Assembly (NCBI RefSeq): GCF_900460525.1
Contig: NZ_UHIY01000001.1
Span: 1,674,001 to 1,738,000, forward strand
DNA: 64,000 nucleotides
Direction of reading: 5' to 3'
Origin: Yersinia kristensenii
GTDB taxonomy: Bacteria > Pseudomonadota > Gammaproteobacteria > Enterobacterales > Enterobacteriaceae
The position numbers and the translations under genes are program-made. The first letter of the stretch is position 1, and every line of letters starts with the position of its first letter. Shown piece by piece: positions 24,149-34,850 of this stretch. The notes under the pieces were generated by a model. That model made no database searches. It saw nothing but the letters and a program-made list of their open reading frames with translations, and was not told the DNA's origin.

Positions 24149-25180
24149 ATGCACGAAGCTCAGACTTTTTCCAGCACCCAGGCAGACAAGCCACGTTACC
24201 CTCTGCAGCGTTTTTCCGTCGCGCCGATGCTCGACTGGACAGATCGCCATTGCCGTTATTTCCATCGTTTGTTAACTAAACAGACTTTGTTGTACACCGA
24301 AATGGTGACCACCGGTGCCATTATCCACGGCAAAGGGGATTATCTGGCTTACAGTGAGCAAGATCATCCTGTGGCATTACAATTGGGTGGCAGTGATCCA
24401 CAGGCATTAGCGCATTGTGCCAAACTGGCTGAACAGCGTGGATATAATGAAATAAATCTCAATGTCGGTTGCCCTTCTGATCGGGTACAAAATGGCCGTT
24501 TTGGGGCTTGCCTGATGGCGGAGGCCAATCTGGTCGCTGATTGCATTAAAGCTATGCGCGATGTGGTTTCTATTCCGGTTACGGTAAAAACCCGCATTGG
24601 TATTGATGAGTTGGATAGCTATGAGTTCTTGTGTGAATTCGTGCAAACCGTCGCAGGCCGTGGTGAGTGTGATATTTTCACTATTCATGCTCGTAAAGCC
24701 TGGCTTTCAGGGCTCAGCCCGAAAGAAAATCGCGAAGTACCACCACTGGATTATGAGCGAGTTTATCAGCTTAAACGTGATTTCCCGGCACTGACCATTG
24801 CCATTAACGGTGGGGTCAAAACGCTGGCTGAGGCCAAAGAACATCTCAAGCATCTTGATGGGGTGATGATGGGGCGCGAAGCTTACCAAAATCCCAGCAT
24901 TTTAACGCAAGTAGATCGCGAACTGTTTGATCCGAACGCGCCAGTGGTTGACAGTGTGAAAGCCATCGAAGCGCTTTATCCTTATATCGAACAAGAGCTT
25001 TCTCGCGGTGCTTATCTTGGTCACATTACTCGCCATATTCTGGGAATTTTCCAAGGGATTCCTGGCGCGCGCCAATGGCGTCGTCATTTGAGTGAAAATG
25101 CGCATAAGCCCGGTGCTGATGTGTCTGTGGTCGAACAGGCGCTAGCGCTGGTGACTCGTCCGCAGCACAATTCACTGTAA
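24149..25180 (+). CDS. dusA: tRNA-dihydrouridine(20/20a) synthase
   Basis: FMN-dependent enzyme reducing uridine 20/20a in the D-loop of tRNA. 343 residues. The TIM-barrel start [15 protein letters not shown], the catalytic cysteine in [11 protein letters not shown] (about Cys109), the tRNA-binding [16 protein letters not shown] and the FMN-site GREAYQNP are all conserved. It ends with the helical domain that places tRNA. The start matches the E. coli length, although its ribosome site is weak. Confidence 0.96.
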   Translation: MHEAQTFSSTQADKPRYPLQRFSVAPMLDWTDRHCRYFHRLLTKQTLLYTEMVTTGAIIHGKGDYLAYSEQDHPVALQLGGSDPQALAHCAKLAEQRGYNEINLNVGCPSDRVQNGRFGACLMAEANLVADCIKAMRDVVSIPVTVKTRIGIDELDSYEFLCEFVQTVAGRGECDIFTIHARKAWLSGLSPKENREVPPLDYERVYQLKRDFPALTIAINGGVKTLAEAKEHLKHLDGVMMGREAYQNPSILTQVDRELFDPNAPVVDSVKAIEALYPYIEQELSRGAYLGHITRHILGIFQGIPGARQWRRHLSENAHKPGADVSVVEQALALVTRPQHNSL

Positions 25181-25214
25181 TAAAAGTGACTATAAGTTAG
25201 CGAAATTGACCATG

Positions 25215-25244
25215 CCTGCCTATTTCCCTGGCAGGTAAGTTTTT
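25215..25244 (+). terminator. dusA terminator
   Basis: CCTGCC / GGCAGG hairpin followed by TAAGTTTTT, 34 bp after the dusA stop. Confidence 0.65.
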
Positions 25245-25287
25245 ATCTATAAGTAATAAATTCAATCTGTTATCTGCTATTTTTAGG

Positions 25288-25303
25288 TTGGCACGTTTCT
25301 TGT
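25288..25303 (+). promoter_or_regulatory. Sigma-54 promoter of pspG
   Basis: TTGGCACGTTTCTTGT keeps the -24 GG and the -12 TTG of the TGGCACG-N4-TTGC consensus, with T replacing the final C. It lies 84 bp before pspG, which in E. coli is transcribed by sigma-54 under PspF. Confidence 0.85.
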
Positions 25304-25386
25304 AATACTCCTGATGAAATCTCTGTCGATATCACGGTGTGAGTGATGCATTTACAGGGGATTAAACAACAATTAAGGAGCCAGCC

Positions 25387-25605
25387 ATGTTCGAAATTCT
25401 CTTTGTTATTGGTTTTTTCATCATGTTGATGGCGACCGGCATCTCCTTGTTGGGTATCTTCGCCGCATTACTGGTGGCGGCTGCTTTTATGATGTTGGGC
25501 GGCTTATTTGTGATGATGATTAAGTTGTTACCATGGTTGATTTTAGCTGTGGTGGTGGTCTGGATTTGGCGCTCAATGCAGAAACCGATAGTCAGGCGTT
25601 ATTAA
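25387..25605 (+). CDS. pspG: Phage shock protein G
   Basis: 72-residue inner-membrane protein with two or three hydrophobic helices (about 4-27, 30-48 and 50-66) and a basic C-terminus. It is an effector of the phage-shock envelope-stress response, co-regulated with pspA but encoded apart, as in E. coli between dusA and qor. The sigma-54 promoter upstream supports the assignment. The start follows AAGGAG. Confidence 0.94.
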   Translation: MFEILFVIGFFIMLMATGISLLGIFAALLVAAAFMMLGGLFVMMIKLLPWLILAVVVVWIWRSMQKPIVRRY

Positions 25606-25689
25606 AATAGAGTCAGATTTTACTAAAATTTTGCTTTCTTGCGGCAGTGATCACAGGCTGAAAGTTTAGTCGCGTGAATTGTTAGGAAA

Positions 25690-25900
25690 ACGTGTTTTTT
25701 CCAAAGCGGGCTTGTTAGGATGCTACCCGACACGATTTGTTATCACATTTTCATCCCTGTCAGAGGCAAAAATAGCTGTATAAACGGCACGTTCATCTAA
25801 GTGAACATGGCTCTGACAGAATACCTAGCTGTACCCCTACAAGTGCATCAAAGAAAGCGTCATGACAAAGGGCTCCTTAATGGGGCCCTTTGTTTTTTAT
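25690..25900 (+). ncRNA. Candidate small RNA between pspG and qor
   Basis: A 315-bp gap without a gene. A 9-bp perfect inverted repeat CTGTCAGAG (25757-25765) / CTCTGACAG (25811-25819) encloses a hairpin GTTCA / TGAAC (25791-25806), and TAGCTGTA occurs twice. The stretch ends in a strong terminator (25866-25898). The 5' end is unknown. It could instead be a structured 3' end of pspG mRNA. Confidence 0.35.
25866..25898 (+). terminator. Strong terminator between pspG and qor
   Basis: CAAAGGGCTCC / GGGGCCCTTTG hairpin (one G-T pair) followed by TTTTTT on the plus strand. Confidence 0.85.
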
Positions 25901-25920
25901 CATATTAGTGTCGCTGGCGA

Positions 25921-26904
25921 TTAAGGGATCAACAGACTGGAGCCCGTTGTCTGGCGGCTTTCTAATATTTCATGGGCACGGCGCGCATCACTCAGCGGGA
26001 ACTTCTGAGCTTCAGCCACATCCACTTTAATTGCCCCACTGATAATGTATGAGAATAGCTCACGGCTGGCACTTTCCAACTCTTGCCGGTTAGTGACATA
26101 AGAGTATAGAGACGCGCGGGTGACATACAGCGAACCTTTTTGGTTGAGTATAGCAAGGTCAACCCCGGTCACTGGGCCAGAGGCATTACCAAAACTCACC
26201 ATCAAACCTCTGCGTTTAAGGCTATTCAATGAGTCTAGCCAGGTACTTTTCCCCACCGAGTCATACACCACACCCACTTTTTCGCCATTGGTCAGCTCCG
26301 CCACTCGCTCGGCGATATTTTCTTTGCGATAGTTTATGGTGGCCCAAGCGCCGTTGGTTTTCGCCAATTCCGCTTTTTCATCAGAGCCGACGGTGCCTAT
26401 CAGTTTTGCACCCAGAGCTTTTGCCCATTGACAGGCAATCAACCCGACACCCCCTGCCGCCGCGTGGAATAAGAACACTTCGCCGGGTTTGATTACATGG
26501 GTTTGGCGCAATAAATACTGAACAGTCAGTCCCTTAAGGAATGAAGCCGCCGCTTGTTCGAAAGAGATTTCCGCAGGGAGTAGGGCGATTTTATCTGCAT
26601 CGACATTATGGACTTCGCTATAAGCGCCCAGAGCTGATTGAGCATATACTACTCGGTCACCGACTTTTATAGTGTTAACCGCCGACCCGACTTTGGTGAC
26701 AATACCGGCAGCCTCACTCCCTAAACCGCTGGGGAACTGTGGTACTGGATAAAGCCCGGTACGAACATAGGTATCGATATAGTTAATCCCAATAGCTTTG
26801 TTTTCTACCTGAACTTCATGTGCCGCGGGGTCGGCAGGGGTGAAATCAAGGTATTGCAATACCTCCGGCCCGCCAGGGGTGCTAAATTGAATATGTTTTG
26901 CCAT
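25921..26904 (-). CDS. qor: NADPH:quinone oxidoreductase
   Basis: Zinc-free medium-chain dehydrogenase that reduces quinones with NADPH as a one-electron carrier. 327 residues, as in E. coli QorA. The GroES-like N-terminal domain is followed by the Rossmann motif AAAGGVGLIACQ (about 148-159). No structural zinc cysteine cluster is present, as usual for this subfamily. The start follows GAGGAG. Same position beside dnaB as in E. coli. Confidence 0.95.
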   Translation of the reverse strand: MAKHIQFSTPGGPEVLQYLDFTPADPAAHEVQVENKAIGINYIDTYVRTGLYPVPQFPSGLGSEAAGIVTKVGSAVNTIKVGDRVVYAQSALGAYSEVHNVDADKIALLPAEISFEQAAASFLKGLTVQYLLRQTHVIKPGEVFLFHAAAGGVGLIACQWAKALGAKLIGTVGSDEKAELAKTNGAWATINYRKENIAERVAELTNGEKVGVVYDSVGKSTWLDSLNSLKRRGLMVSFGNASGPVTGVDLAILNQKGSLYVTRASLYSYVTNRQELESASRELFSYIISGAIKVDVAEAQKFPLSDARRAHEILESRQTTGSSLLIP

Positions 26905-27073
26905 GTTAGCTCCTCACAATAAGTGTATTTTCACCTTACAGAGTTCTACACGAGGCGCCAACATCTTGCTAATACCGATAAGTAATAGGGAATTCATAAT
27001 TACCCATCGGGTATCATCGCGTATACTAGGCGGCACTATTTTCCTATCGTAATAAAGGTAAAGAGCACTTTTC

Positions 27074-28480
27074 ATGGCAGCAAAAAAACCAACCAACAAT
27101 ATGACAGAGCCACGCGATCGCCAGATGGAAGGGCTGAAGCTCCCGCCTCATTCGCTGGAGGCAGAGCAGTCCGTGTTGGGCGGTTTGATGCTGGATAACG
27201 AGCGCTGGGATAACGTCTCTGAGCGCGTAGCCAGCAATGACTTTTTCAGCCGCCCACATCGCCGGATCTTTACTGAAATGCAGCGTTTGCTGGAAAACAG
27301 TAAACCGATCGACTTGATCACCTTGTCCGAATCGCTCGAACAAAAAGGTGATTTGGATTCGGTAGGGGGCTTTGCCTATCTGGCCGAATTGTCAAAAAAT
27401 ACGCCAAGTGCAGCGAATATTGGTGCTTATGCTGACATTGTCCGCGAACGCGCGGTAGTCCGTGAAATGATCTCGGTGGCTAACGAAATTGCTGATGCCG
27501 GTTATGATCCGCAAGGGCGTAGCAGTGAAGATCTACTGGATCTGGCGGAATCTAAAGTGTTCCAAATTGCCGAAAGTCGGGCCAATAAAGATGAAGGGCC
27601 GAAAAGTGTCGATCAGATCCTCGAAGCTACCGTCGCGCGGATCGAGCAGCTCTATCAGCGGCCACATGATGGCGTCACCGGGGTTTCAACCGGTTTTACT
27701 GATTTGGATAAAAAGACTGCCGGATTGCAGAAATCAGATTTGATCATTGTCGCCGCGCGTCCATCAATGGGGAAAACCACCTTTGCGATGAACCTATGCG
27801 AAAACGCTGCGATGATGCAGGAAAAGCCAGTATTAATCTTCAGTTTGGAGATGCCCGGTGACCAGATAATGATGCGTATGCTGGCGTCCTTGTCACATGT
27901 CGATCAAACCCGTATTCGTACTGGCCAGCTTGATGATGAGGATTGGGCGCGGATTTCCAGCACCATGGGCATATTGATGGAAAAGCGCAATATGTACATC
28001 GATGACTCCTCCGGCCTGACTCCAACTGAAGTGCGCTCCCGTGCGCGGCGTATTTTCCGCGAACACGGTGGGCTGAGCTTGATTATGATCGACTACCTGC
28101 AATTGATGCGGGTGCCGTCGCTTTCGGATAACCGCACCCTGGAAATCGCCGAAATCTCACGTTCCCTGAAAGCATTGGCAAAAGAGCTACAAGTGCCGGT
28201 GGTGGCGCTGTCTCAGCTTAACCGTAGTTTGGAGCAACGTGCTGATAAACGGCCGGTCAACTCCGATTTACGTGAATCAGGTTCTATTGAGCAGGATGCT
28301 GACTTAATCATGTTCATTTATCGTGATGAGGTTTATCACGAAAACAGTGATGAAAAAGGGATTGCACAAATTATTTTGGGTAAACAACGTAACGGCCCGA
28401 TCGGTTCCGTTCGACTGAAGTTTAATGGTCAATGGTCGCGCTTTGATAATTACGCTGGCCCGCAATACGACGACGAATAG
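27074..28480 (+). CDS. dnaB: Replicative DNA helicase DnaB
   Basis: Hexameric 5'-3' helicase that opens the replication fork and recruits primase. 468 residues (E. coli 471). The N-terminal primase-binding domain begins at LPPHSLEAEQSVLGG (about 22-36); a linker leads to the RecA-like core with Walker A ARPSMGKTTF (about 229-238), Walker B LIMIDYLQLM and the arginine-finger region near the C-terminus. No intein is inserted. Confidence 0.98.
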   Translation: MAAKKPTNNMTEPRDRQMEGLKLPPHSLEAEQSVLGGLMLDNERWDNVSERVASNDFFSRPHRRIFTEMQRLLENSKPIDLITLSESLEQKGDLDSVGGFAYLAELSKNTPSAANIGAYADIVRERAVVREMISVANEIADAGYDPQGRSSEDLLDLAESKVFQIAESRANKDEGPKSVDQILEATVARIEQLYQRPHDGVTGVSTGFTDLDKKTAGLQKSDLIIVAARPSMGKTTFAMNLCENAAMMQEKPVLIFSLEMPGDQIMMRMLASLSHVDQTRIRTGQLDDEDWARISSTMGILMEKRNMYIDDSSGLTPTEVRSRARRIFREHGGLSLIMIDYLQLMRVPSLSDNRTLEIAEISRSLKALAKELQVPVVALSQLNRSLEQRADKRPVNSDLRESGSIEQDADLIMFIYRDEVYHENSDEKGIAQIILGKQRNGPIGSVRLKFNGQWSRFDNYAGPQYDDE

Positions 28481-28492
28481 TATCCCCCTTGG

Positions 28493-28549
28493 TACTTGAA
28501 GCCGCAGGGTTGTTAGCTTGCTACCTGCAACTCCAATGACTTTGGGCAT
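28493..28549. repeat. Short copy of an intergenic repeat between dnaB and alr
   Basis: Begins TACTTGAAGCCGCAGGGTTG and ends near CAACTCCAATGACTTTGGG. The two ends match those of the 116-bp element at 34505-34620, but the middle is missing, so it looks like a deleted copy of the same repeat family. Confidence 0.8.
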
Positions 28550-28577
28550 AACATCTATTAAGTATTAAGGATAAGAA

Positions 28578-29657
28578 ATGAAAGCGGCAACAGCAGTAAT
28601 CGACCGCCGCGCTCTGCGACATAACTTGCAACAGGTTCGGCGTATGGCGCCGCAAAGTCGCCTGATTGCTGTTGTGAAAGCAAACGCTTATGGCCACGGG
28701 TTATTAGAAACAGCGCATACTTTACAGGATGCAGATTGCTATGGTGTGGCGCGAATCGGCGAAGCGCTAATGCTGCGATCCGGCGGAATTGTCAAACCCA
28801 TTTTGCTGCTGGAAGGGTTCTTTGCTGCAGAAGATCTTCCGGTTCTGGTGGCTAACCGCATTGAAACCGCAGTACACAGCATTGAACAACTAGAAGCGCT
28901 GGAAGCGGCTAATCTCTCTGCCCCCATTAATGTTTGGATGAAACTGGATACCGGTATGCACCGCTTGGGCGTGCGCCCGGAACAAGCGGAGGCTTTTTAC
29001 CAGCGCTTAAGCGCGTGCCGCAATATCATTCAGCCAGTCAATATTATGAGCCACTTTAGCCGTGCGGACGAACCACTCGTGGACACTACCCGCCAGCAAC
29101 TTGACTGTTTTGATACCTTCGCCGCTGATAAACCCGGTAAGCAATCTATTTCCGCATCTGGCGGTATTTTGCTGTGGCCAGAGGCACACCGTGATTGGGT
29201 GCGCCCCGGCATCATACTGTACGGGGTGTCGCCGATGGACGAACCCTATGCCAGTCACTTTGACTTGTTGCCCGCCATGGCATTGAAATCTAGCCTGATT
29301 GCGGTGCGTGAGCATAAAGCCGGTGAGCCAGTGGGTTATGGCGGCACTTGGATTAGTGAGCGGGATACCCGTCTTGGCGTGGTAGCGATTGGTTATGGTG
29401 ACGGTTATCCACGTAGCGCCCCATCGGGCACCCCTATGTGGCTGAATGGCCGTGAAGTTGGCATTGTTGGTCGGGTTTCAATGGATATGATTTCTGTTGA
29501 TCTTGGGCCGGAAGCCATAGATAAAGTCGGTGACGAAGTGCTGCTGTGGGGGGCTGAATTGCCTGTTGAGAAAATCGCGGCGCGCACCGGTATCAGCGCC
29601 TATGAATTGATTACTAAGCTGACCTCCCGCGTAGCGATGGAATATTTAGGCGAATAA
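28578..29657 (+). CDS. alr: Alanine racemase, biosynthetic
   Basis: PLP enzyme that makes D-alanine for peptidoglycan. 359 residues, as E. coli Alr. PLP lysine in [11 protein letters not shown] (Lys34) and the second catalytic base, tyrosine, in GYGGTW (about residue 255) are present. Preceded by AAGGAT. It sits between dnaB and tyrB as in E. coli. Biosynthetic rather than catabolic (DadX) by context and length. Confidence 0.97.
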   Translation: MKAATAVIDRRALRHNLQQVRRMAPQSRLIAVVKANAYGHGLLETAHTLQDADCYGVARIGEALMLRSGGIVKPILLLEGFFAAEDLPVLVANRIETAVHSIEQLEALEAANLSAPINVWMKLDTGMHRLGVRPEQAEAFYQRLSACRNIIQPVNIMSHFSRADEPLVDTTRQQLDCFDTFAADKPGKQSISASGGILLWPEAHRDWVRPGIILYGVSPMDEPYASHFDLLPAMALKSSLIAVREHKAGEPVGYGGTWISERDTRLGVVAIGYGDGYPRSAPSGTPMWLNGREVGIVGRVSMDMISVDLGPEAIDKVGDEVLLWGAELPVEKIAARTGISAYELITKLTSRVAMEYLGE

Positions 29658-29714
29658 GGTAAGCTGCATAATAAAGGTATAAACAATTATTATTTAATTC
29701 AGGAGAGCAGCGCC

Positions 29715-30908
29715 GTGTTCCAAAATGTTGATGCCTATGCAGGTGATCCGATCCTGTCGCTGATGGAAAGTTTTAAAGCCGATGACCGCGCACATAAAGT
29801 GAATTTGAGCATTGGGCTTTATTACAATGAGCAGGGCGAGATCCCATTGATGCAGGCCGTAAAAGCGGCCGAAGCGCAATTAAGCGCTCAGCCACACGGC
29901 ACACCGGTCTATTTGCCGATGGAAGGTTTGCACTCCTACCGTACAGCTATCCAGCAACTGTTATTCGGTGCAGAACATCCTATGTTGGCACAGAAGCGCG
30001 TGGCAACTATTCAAACCGTGGGTGGTTCTGGTGCATTGAAAGTCGGTGCTGATTTTCTGAATCATTATTTCCCTGATTCGCAGGTCTGGGTCAGTGACCC
30101 TACCTGGGAAAACCACGTTGCTATCTTTAGCGGCGCAGGTTTTGAAGTGAATACCTATCCGTATTTTGATCATGACAAACTGGGCGTAAAGTTTGATCAA
30201 ATGCTGGCAACACTCCAGCAGTTACCAGCCAAAAGCATTGTGTTATTGCACCCTTGTTGCCATAACCCAACGGGATCGGATCTCACCAATGCGCAATGGG
30301 ATCAAGTGATTGAAGTGGCTAAAGGCCAGGATCTGATCCCGTTCCTGGATATTGCTTATCAAGGTTTTGGCGCCGGGCTGAATGAAGATGCTTATGCTAT
30401 CCGTGCGATGGCGGCCGCAGAATTACCTTGTTTGATCAGTAACTCCTTCTCTAAAATTTTCTCCCTGTATAACGAGAGGGTCGGTGGCTTATCTGTAGTC
30501 TGTGAAAGTGAAGAAGCGGCAGGCCGCGTATTAGGGCAACTGAAAGCCACTGTTCGCCGTAACTATTCCAGCCCACCAAACTTTGGCGCACAGGTGGTTT
30601 CTAAAGTGCTGCATGACACTGAATTACAAGCGCAATGGCAATCTGAAGTGGAGCAAATGCGCTTGCGTATTATTGCAATGCGCAGCACTTTGGTTGAGGC
30701 GTTGAAAGCCTCATTACCTAATCGTAATTTTGACTATTTGCTGCAACAGCGCGGCATGTTCAGCTACACCGGTTTCAGTGCAGCACAAGTGGACCGTCTG
30801 CGTGAAGAGTTTGGTGTGTATCTGATTGCCAGCGGCAGGATGTGTATGGCGGGCGTCAATCACAGTAATGTTCAGCGCGTCGCGGCGGCTTTTGCTGCGG
30901 TACAGTAA
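29715..30908 (+). CDS. tyrB: Aromatic amino acid aminotransferase
   Basis: PLP-dependent transaminase for the last step of tyrosine and phenylalanine synthesis and for leucine. 397 residues, as in E. coli. PLP lysine in [18 protein letters not shown] (Lys247), the HPCCHNPTG loop (about 179-187) and the C-terminal GRMCMAG arginine that binds substrate carboxylate are visible. The related AspC has similar motifs, but the locus alr-tyrB supports TyrB. A TyrR box was not identified by eye. Confidence 0.95.
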   Translation: MFQNVDAYAGDPILSLMESFKADDRAHKVNLSIGLYYNEQGEIPLMQAVKAAEAQLSAQPHGTPVYLPMEGLHSYRTAIQQLLFGAEHPMLAQKRVATIQTVGGSGALKVGADFLNHYFPDSQVWVSDPTWENHVAIFSGAGFEVNTYPYFDHDKLGVKFDQMLATLQQLPAKSIVLLHPCCHNPTGSDLTNAQWDQVIEVAKGQDLIPFLDIAYQGFGAGLNEDAYAIRAMAAAELPCLISNSFSKIFSLYNERVGGLSVVCESEEAAGRVLGQLKATVRRNYSSPPNFGAQVVSKVLHDTELQAQWQSEVEQMRLRIIAMRSTLVEALKASLPNRNFDYLLQQRGMFSYTGFSAAQVDRLREEFGVYLIASGRMCMAGVNHSNVQRVAAAFAAVQ

Positions 30909-30926
30909 GTCGAACTTCGAGTTTCT

Positions 30927-30951
30927 AAGGCGATAGCAATATCGCCTTTTT
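30927..30951 (+). terminator. tyrB terminator
   Basis: AAGGCGATA / TATCGCCTT hairpin with a 4-nt loop, then TTTTTA. Confidence 0.9.
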
Positions 30952-31218
30952 ATTTATTTTTTCTACCAGCTTTCCGCGACTTATCCTCATATTCCCCTTG
31001 TTTGGCTCAAGGCCAATGGCTGTATATTGATTAAAGAATATACTCATTAATGTGGCAGACACATGCCAAACGCTCATTCATTGCTCACAGTAAAACTATT
31101 GTCATAGGCGTAAGTTGGCAACTTAATATATAACTGATGGTAATGAAGCTTTTATGGAATAAATAACTTATTAGGCCCTTGCGCGAGATGCTAACGGCCC
31201 ATGACAGGAGATATCCCC
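30952..31218. other. tyrB-yjbR intergenic region
   Basis: About 270 bp with no recognisable gene. E. coli carries aphA and yjbQ here; no remnant was noticed. A GGAG ribosome site for yjbR is at its end. Confidence 0.5.
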
Positions 31219-31572
31219 ATGAATAATTCGGCATTACTGGAATACTGCATGTCCAAACCGGGGGCAGAGCAGAGTGACCACGAGGAGTGGCAAGCGAATC
31301 AGATTAAAGTGGCAGATGTGATGTTTGCCATGGTGGGTGAGACCGGCGGACGTCCTTGTATTTCATTGAAAACCAGCCCTGAATTGGCCGAAAGCCTAAG
31401 AGAGCAACATCCGGAGATCGTGCCGAGTGAACACTTGAATAAAGCGCACTGGAACACGGTGTTTCTGGATGGAGAATTACCGAACTCACAGTTCTATTCG
31501 CTAATTGACCGCTCTTATCAATTGGTGTTCCAAGGGTTACCAGAGCACAGAAGACAGGAGTTGATAGTTTGA
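31219..31572 (+). CDS. yjbR: YjbR/MmcQ-family protein
   Basis: 117-residue cytoplasmic protein of the MmcQ/YjbR family, a small alpha/beta fold with a cyclic-type DNA-binding-like surface in solved homologues; function unknown. The motifs KVADVMFAM, ISLKTSPE, HWNTVFLDGELPNSQFYSLIDRSY are typical. The start at 31219 follows CAGGAGAT; an in-frame ATG at 31201 is unlikely. Converges on uvrA. Confidence 0.92.
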   Translation: MNNSALLEYCMSKPGAEQSDHEEWQANQIKVADVMFAMVGETGGRPCISLKTSPELAESLREQHPEIVPSEHLNKAHWNTVFLDGELPNSQFYSLIDRSYQLVFQGLPEHRRQELIV

Positions 31573-31617
31573 AATAGACTCCGGGACAACAGATGGCCCG
31601 GAGCGCTCATTCAATCG

Positions 31618-34449
31618 TTATTTACGTTGCAACATAGGTTTGAGGAAGCGAGCCGTGTGTGATGCTGCGCATTCTGCGACGGTTTCGGGCGTACCGGAAA
31701 CCAAAATCTCGCCGCCGCCACTGCCGCCCTCTGGCCCCAGATCGACAATCCAGTCTGCGGTCTTAATGACATCCAGATTGTGCTCAATGACCACAATGGT
31801 ATTGCCTTGATCGCGCAGCTGATGCAATACCGCCAATAGTTGCTGAATATCAGCAAAGTGCAGGCCGGTGGTCGGTTCGTCCAGAATATAGAGTGTCTGA
31901 CCGGTGCCGCGTTTTGACAGTTCGCGTGATAATTTGACTCGCTGTGCTTCCCCGCCCGACAAAGTGGTAGCCGACTGGCCCAGACAAATATATGACAGCC
32001 CCACATCCATCAAGGTTTGCAGCTTACGCGCTAATGCTGGCACCGCATCAAAGAACTCGCGTGCCTCTTCAATAGTCATTGCCAACACTTCGTGAATACT
32101 TTTGCCTTTGTATTTTACTTCCAGTGTTTCGCGGTTATAGCGCTTGCCTTTACATTGGTCGCAAGGGACATAAATATCCGGTAGGAAGTGCATTTCAACC
32201 TTAATCACCCCGTCCCCCTGACAGGCTTCGCAGCGGCCACCTTTCACATTAAAGCTGAAACGGCCCGGAGTGTAGCCCCGAGCCCGTGACTCAGGTACGC
32301 CCGCAAATAGTTCACGGATGGGGGTAAAGATGCCGGTATAAGTTGCCGGGTTAGAGCGCGGAGTCCGGCCAATCGGGCTTTGGTCGATATCGATAACTTT
32401 ATCGAAATGCTCTAGCCCTTGGATATCACGATACGGAGCCGGTTCATTGCTGGTCGCTCCGTTCAACTGGCGCTGCGCAATGCAATATAAAGTATCATTG
32501 ATGAGAGTGGATTTACCGGAGCCAGAAACCCCAGTAATACAGCTAAATAGCCCGACCGGTAGCGTTAGCGTCACATCTTTCAAGTTGTTGCCACTGGCAC
32601 CAATCAACTTCAGCACTTTGCTCGGATCACCCGCCACCCGTTGCGCCGGAATAGCGATTGCTCGCTTGCCGCTCAGGAACTGACCCGTTAATGATTTAGG
32701 GGCGGCCATAATGTCATCAACCGTCCCTTCTGCCACCACTTCACCGCCATGCACACCAGCACCTGGGCCGATATCAATCACATGGTCGGCGGCACGAATC
32801 GCATCTTCATCATGCTCCACCACAATCACGGTATTACCCAGATTTCTCAGGTGAATCAATGTTTCTAGCAAACGTTCATTATCGCGCTGATGTAAGCCGA
32901 TAGAGGGTTCATCCAGCACATACATAACACCGACCAAACCGGCCCCAATTTGACTTGCCAGACGAATCCGCTGTGCTTCGCCGCCGGAGAGCGTTTCCGC
33001 CGAGCGGGACAGTGACAGATAATTCAGCCCGACATTAACCAGGAATTTTAGCCGGTCGCCAATTTCTTTCAGTATTTTCTCGGCAATTTGCGCGCGCTGG
33101 CCGCTCAGTTTCATATTCTGGAAGAAGCTCAGCGCATGGCCGATGCTGAGTTCAGAGATTTCCGGCAATGTAGTCTTTTCGACAAAGACATAACGTGCTT
33201 CGCGGCGCAGACGGGTACCGTTGCATGAGGCACAGGAGCGGTTGCTGATAAATTTAGCCAGTTCTTCGCGCACCGCGCTGGATTCGGTCTCTTTATAACG
33301 GCGCTCCATGTTGTGCAGCACCCCCTCGAAAGGGTGGCGGCGCACGGTGGTATCACCGCGGTCATTTATGTATTTGAATTCAATGGTATCTTTGCCGGAA
33401 CCGTAGAGCACGGCTTTCTGTGTTGCGGCATCCAGCGAGTTAAATGGCGCTTCGATATCGAACTTATAATGCTCCGCCAATGAACGTAGCATTTGGAAGT
33501 AATAGAAGTTACGGCGATCCCAGCCGCGAATTGCGCCACCCGCCAGCGATAGCTCTGGGTTTTGTAGCACACGGTCTGGGTCAAAGAACTGCTGTACGCC
33601 CAGACCATCACAGGTCGGGCAAGCACCGGCCGGGTTGTTAAAGGAAAACAGGCGCGGCTCCAGCTCACTCATACTATAGCCGCAAATTGGACAGGCAAAG
33701 TTGGCGGAGAATAACAGCTCTTCGGCGTGTGGATCGTCCATATCGGCGACCACGGCAGTACCGCCGGAAAGCTCTAAGGCTGTTTCAAATGATTCTGCCA
33801 GGCGCTGAGCCAGATCTTCGCGCACTTTAAAGCGATCGACCACCACTTCAATGGTGTGTTTCTTTTGCAGTTCTAATTTCGGTGGATCAGATAGATCACA
33901 AACTTCGCCATCGATCCGAGCCCGGATATAGCCCTGCATAGCCAGGTTTTCCAGCGTTTTGGTATGTTCGCCTTTGCGATCTTTTACCACGGGGGCCAAT
34001 AACATCAGACGGCGACCCTCGGGCTGGCTGATGACGTTATCCACCATCTGGCTGACCGTTTGGGCCGCCAGCGGAACATCATGATCCGGGCAGCGCGGCT
34101 CGCCGACACGGGCGAACAGCAAACGCAGGTAATCATGGATTTCAGTGATAGTCCCCACAGTAGATCGCGGGTTATGGGAGGTCGATTTTTGCTCAATAGA
34201 GATGGCCGGAGAGAGGCCTTCAATATGGTCGACATCCGGTTTTTCCATCAGCGATAGAAATTGGCGCGCATAGGCGGAGAGAGACTCAACATAGCGGCGT
34301 TGCCCCTCAGCATACAGGGTATCAAAAGCCAGTGAGGATTTGCCTGAACCCGATAGACCGGTGACCACGATCAGTTTGTCGCGCGGGATAATCAGGTTGA
34401 TATTCTTAAGATTATGGGTGCGAGCGCCCCGAACTTCGATATTATCCAT
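31618..34449 (-). CDS. uvrA: Excinuclease ABC subunit A
   Basis: Damage-recognition ATPase of nucleotide excision repair; a dimer loads UvrB at lesions. 943 residues (E. coli 940). Two ABC modules: Walker [10 protein letters not shown] (about 31-39) and GVSGSGKST (about 640-648), each with LSGGEAQR signatures. Zinc fingers are at CPICGYSM...CPTC and CEACQGDG...CDQCKGKR. Divergent from ssb, with a degenerate LexA box in between. Confidence 0.98.
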   Translation of the reverse strand: MDNIEVRGARTHNLKNINLIIPRDKLIVVTGLSGSGKSSLAFDTLYAEGQRRYVESLSAYARQFLSLMEKPDVDHIEGLSPAISIEQKSTSHNPRSTVGTITEIHDYLRLLFARVGEPRCPDHDVPLAAQTVSQMVDNVISQPEGRRLMLLAPVVKDRKGEHTKTLENLAMQGYIRARIDGEVCDLSDPPKLELQKKHTIEVVVDRFKVREDLAQRLAESFETALELSGGTAVVADMDDPHAEELLFSANFACPICGYSMSELEPRLFSFNNPAGACPTCDGLGVQQFFDPDRVLQNPELSLAGGAIRGWDRRNFYYFQMLRSLAEHYKFDIEAPFNSLDAATQKAVLYGSGKDTIEFKYINDRGDTTVRRHPFEGVLHNMERRYKETESSAVREELAKFISNRSCASCNGTRLRREARYVFVEKTTLPEISELSIGHALSFFQNMKLSGQRAQIAEKILKEIGDRLKFLVNVGLNYLSLSRSAETLSGGEAQRIRLASQIGAGLVGVMYVLDEPSIGLHQRDNERLLETLIHLRNLGNTVIVVEHDEDAIRAADHVIDIGPGAGVHGGEVVAEGTVDDIMAAPKSLTGQFLSGKRAIAIPAQRVAGDPSKVLKLIGASGNNLKDVTLTLPVGLFSCITGVSGSGKSTLINDTLYCIAQRQLNGATSNEPAPYRDIQGLEHFDKVIDIDQSPIGRTPRSNPATYTGIFTPIRELFAGVPESRARGYTPGRFSFNVKGGRCEACQGDGVIKVEMHFLPDIYVPCDQCKGKRYNRETLEVKYKGKSIHEVLAMTIEEAREFFDAVPALARKLQTLMDVGLSYICLGQSATTLSGGEAQRVKLSRELSKRGTGQTLYILDEPTTGLHFADIQQLLAVLHQLRDQGNTIVVIEHNLDVIKTADWIVDLGPEGGSGGGEILVSGTPETVAECAASHTARFLKPMLQRK

Positions 34450-34504
34450 TCAAATACTTCCCGGATGTCAACTGAGCCTCTCACCATGCCCTTTTTACTC
34501 TTCG

Positions 34505-34620
34505 TACTTGAAGCCGCAGGGTTGTTGGCTGCGTTCACTCACCCGAATGACTGACTAGTTGTCAGTTCATCAGGATTTGCTCGCTTGCCGGCTACCCGCA
34601 ACTCCAATCACTTTGAGTCA
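34505..34620. repeat. Full-length intergenic repeat upstream of uvrA
   Basis: 116-bp element starting TACTTGAAGCCGCAGGGTTG and ending CACTTTGAGTCA, with a central palindrome (ACTGAC-TAGTT-GTCAGT). It shares both ends with the short copy at 28493-28549. I recognise this as a repeat common in Yersinia/Serratia genomes, from memory only. Confidence 0.8.
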
Positions 34621-34850
34621 TGTATAGACGCATTTTGCAGCGCCAAAAAAAGGACACAGCCAGTACGAAACGGATAATTATGACACAAAAAAACCTGAAT
34701 GGATATCCAGTATCCGAGTGCAATTAAGGCTGCTATTGCGATAAATCTGCTATGCATTCCGCAGTTATGATCAGTTGTGCCGTTTGCCTATTAGCGTGTT
34801 AAACTGAGTTGTTTATACTGTACAAAATTTATTTCATCAGGAGAGTTCAC
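34621..34850. promoter_or_regulatory. uvrA-ssb promoter region
   Basis: Gene-free control region of the divergent uvrA and ssb, containing the LexA box at 34695-34710 and a CAGGAGAG ribosome site for ssb. Confidence 0.6.
34695..34710. promoter_or_regulatory. LexA box of uvrA/ssb
   Basis: CTGAATGGATATCCAG; read on the other strand, TACTGGATATCCATTCAGGT differs at two positions from the E. coli uvrA SOS box as I remember it. It is weaker than the lexA boxes. Confidence 0.75.
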
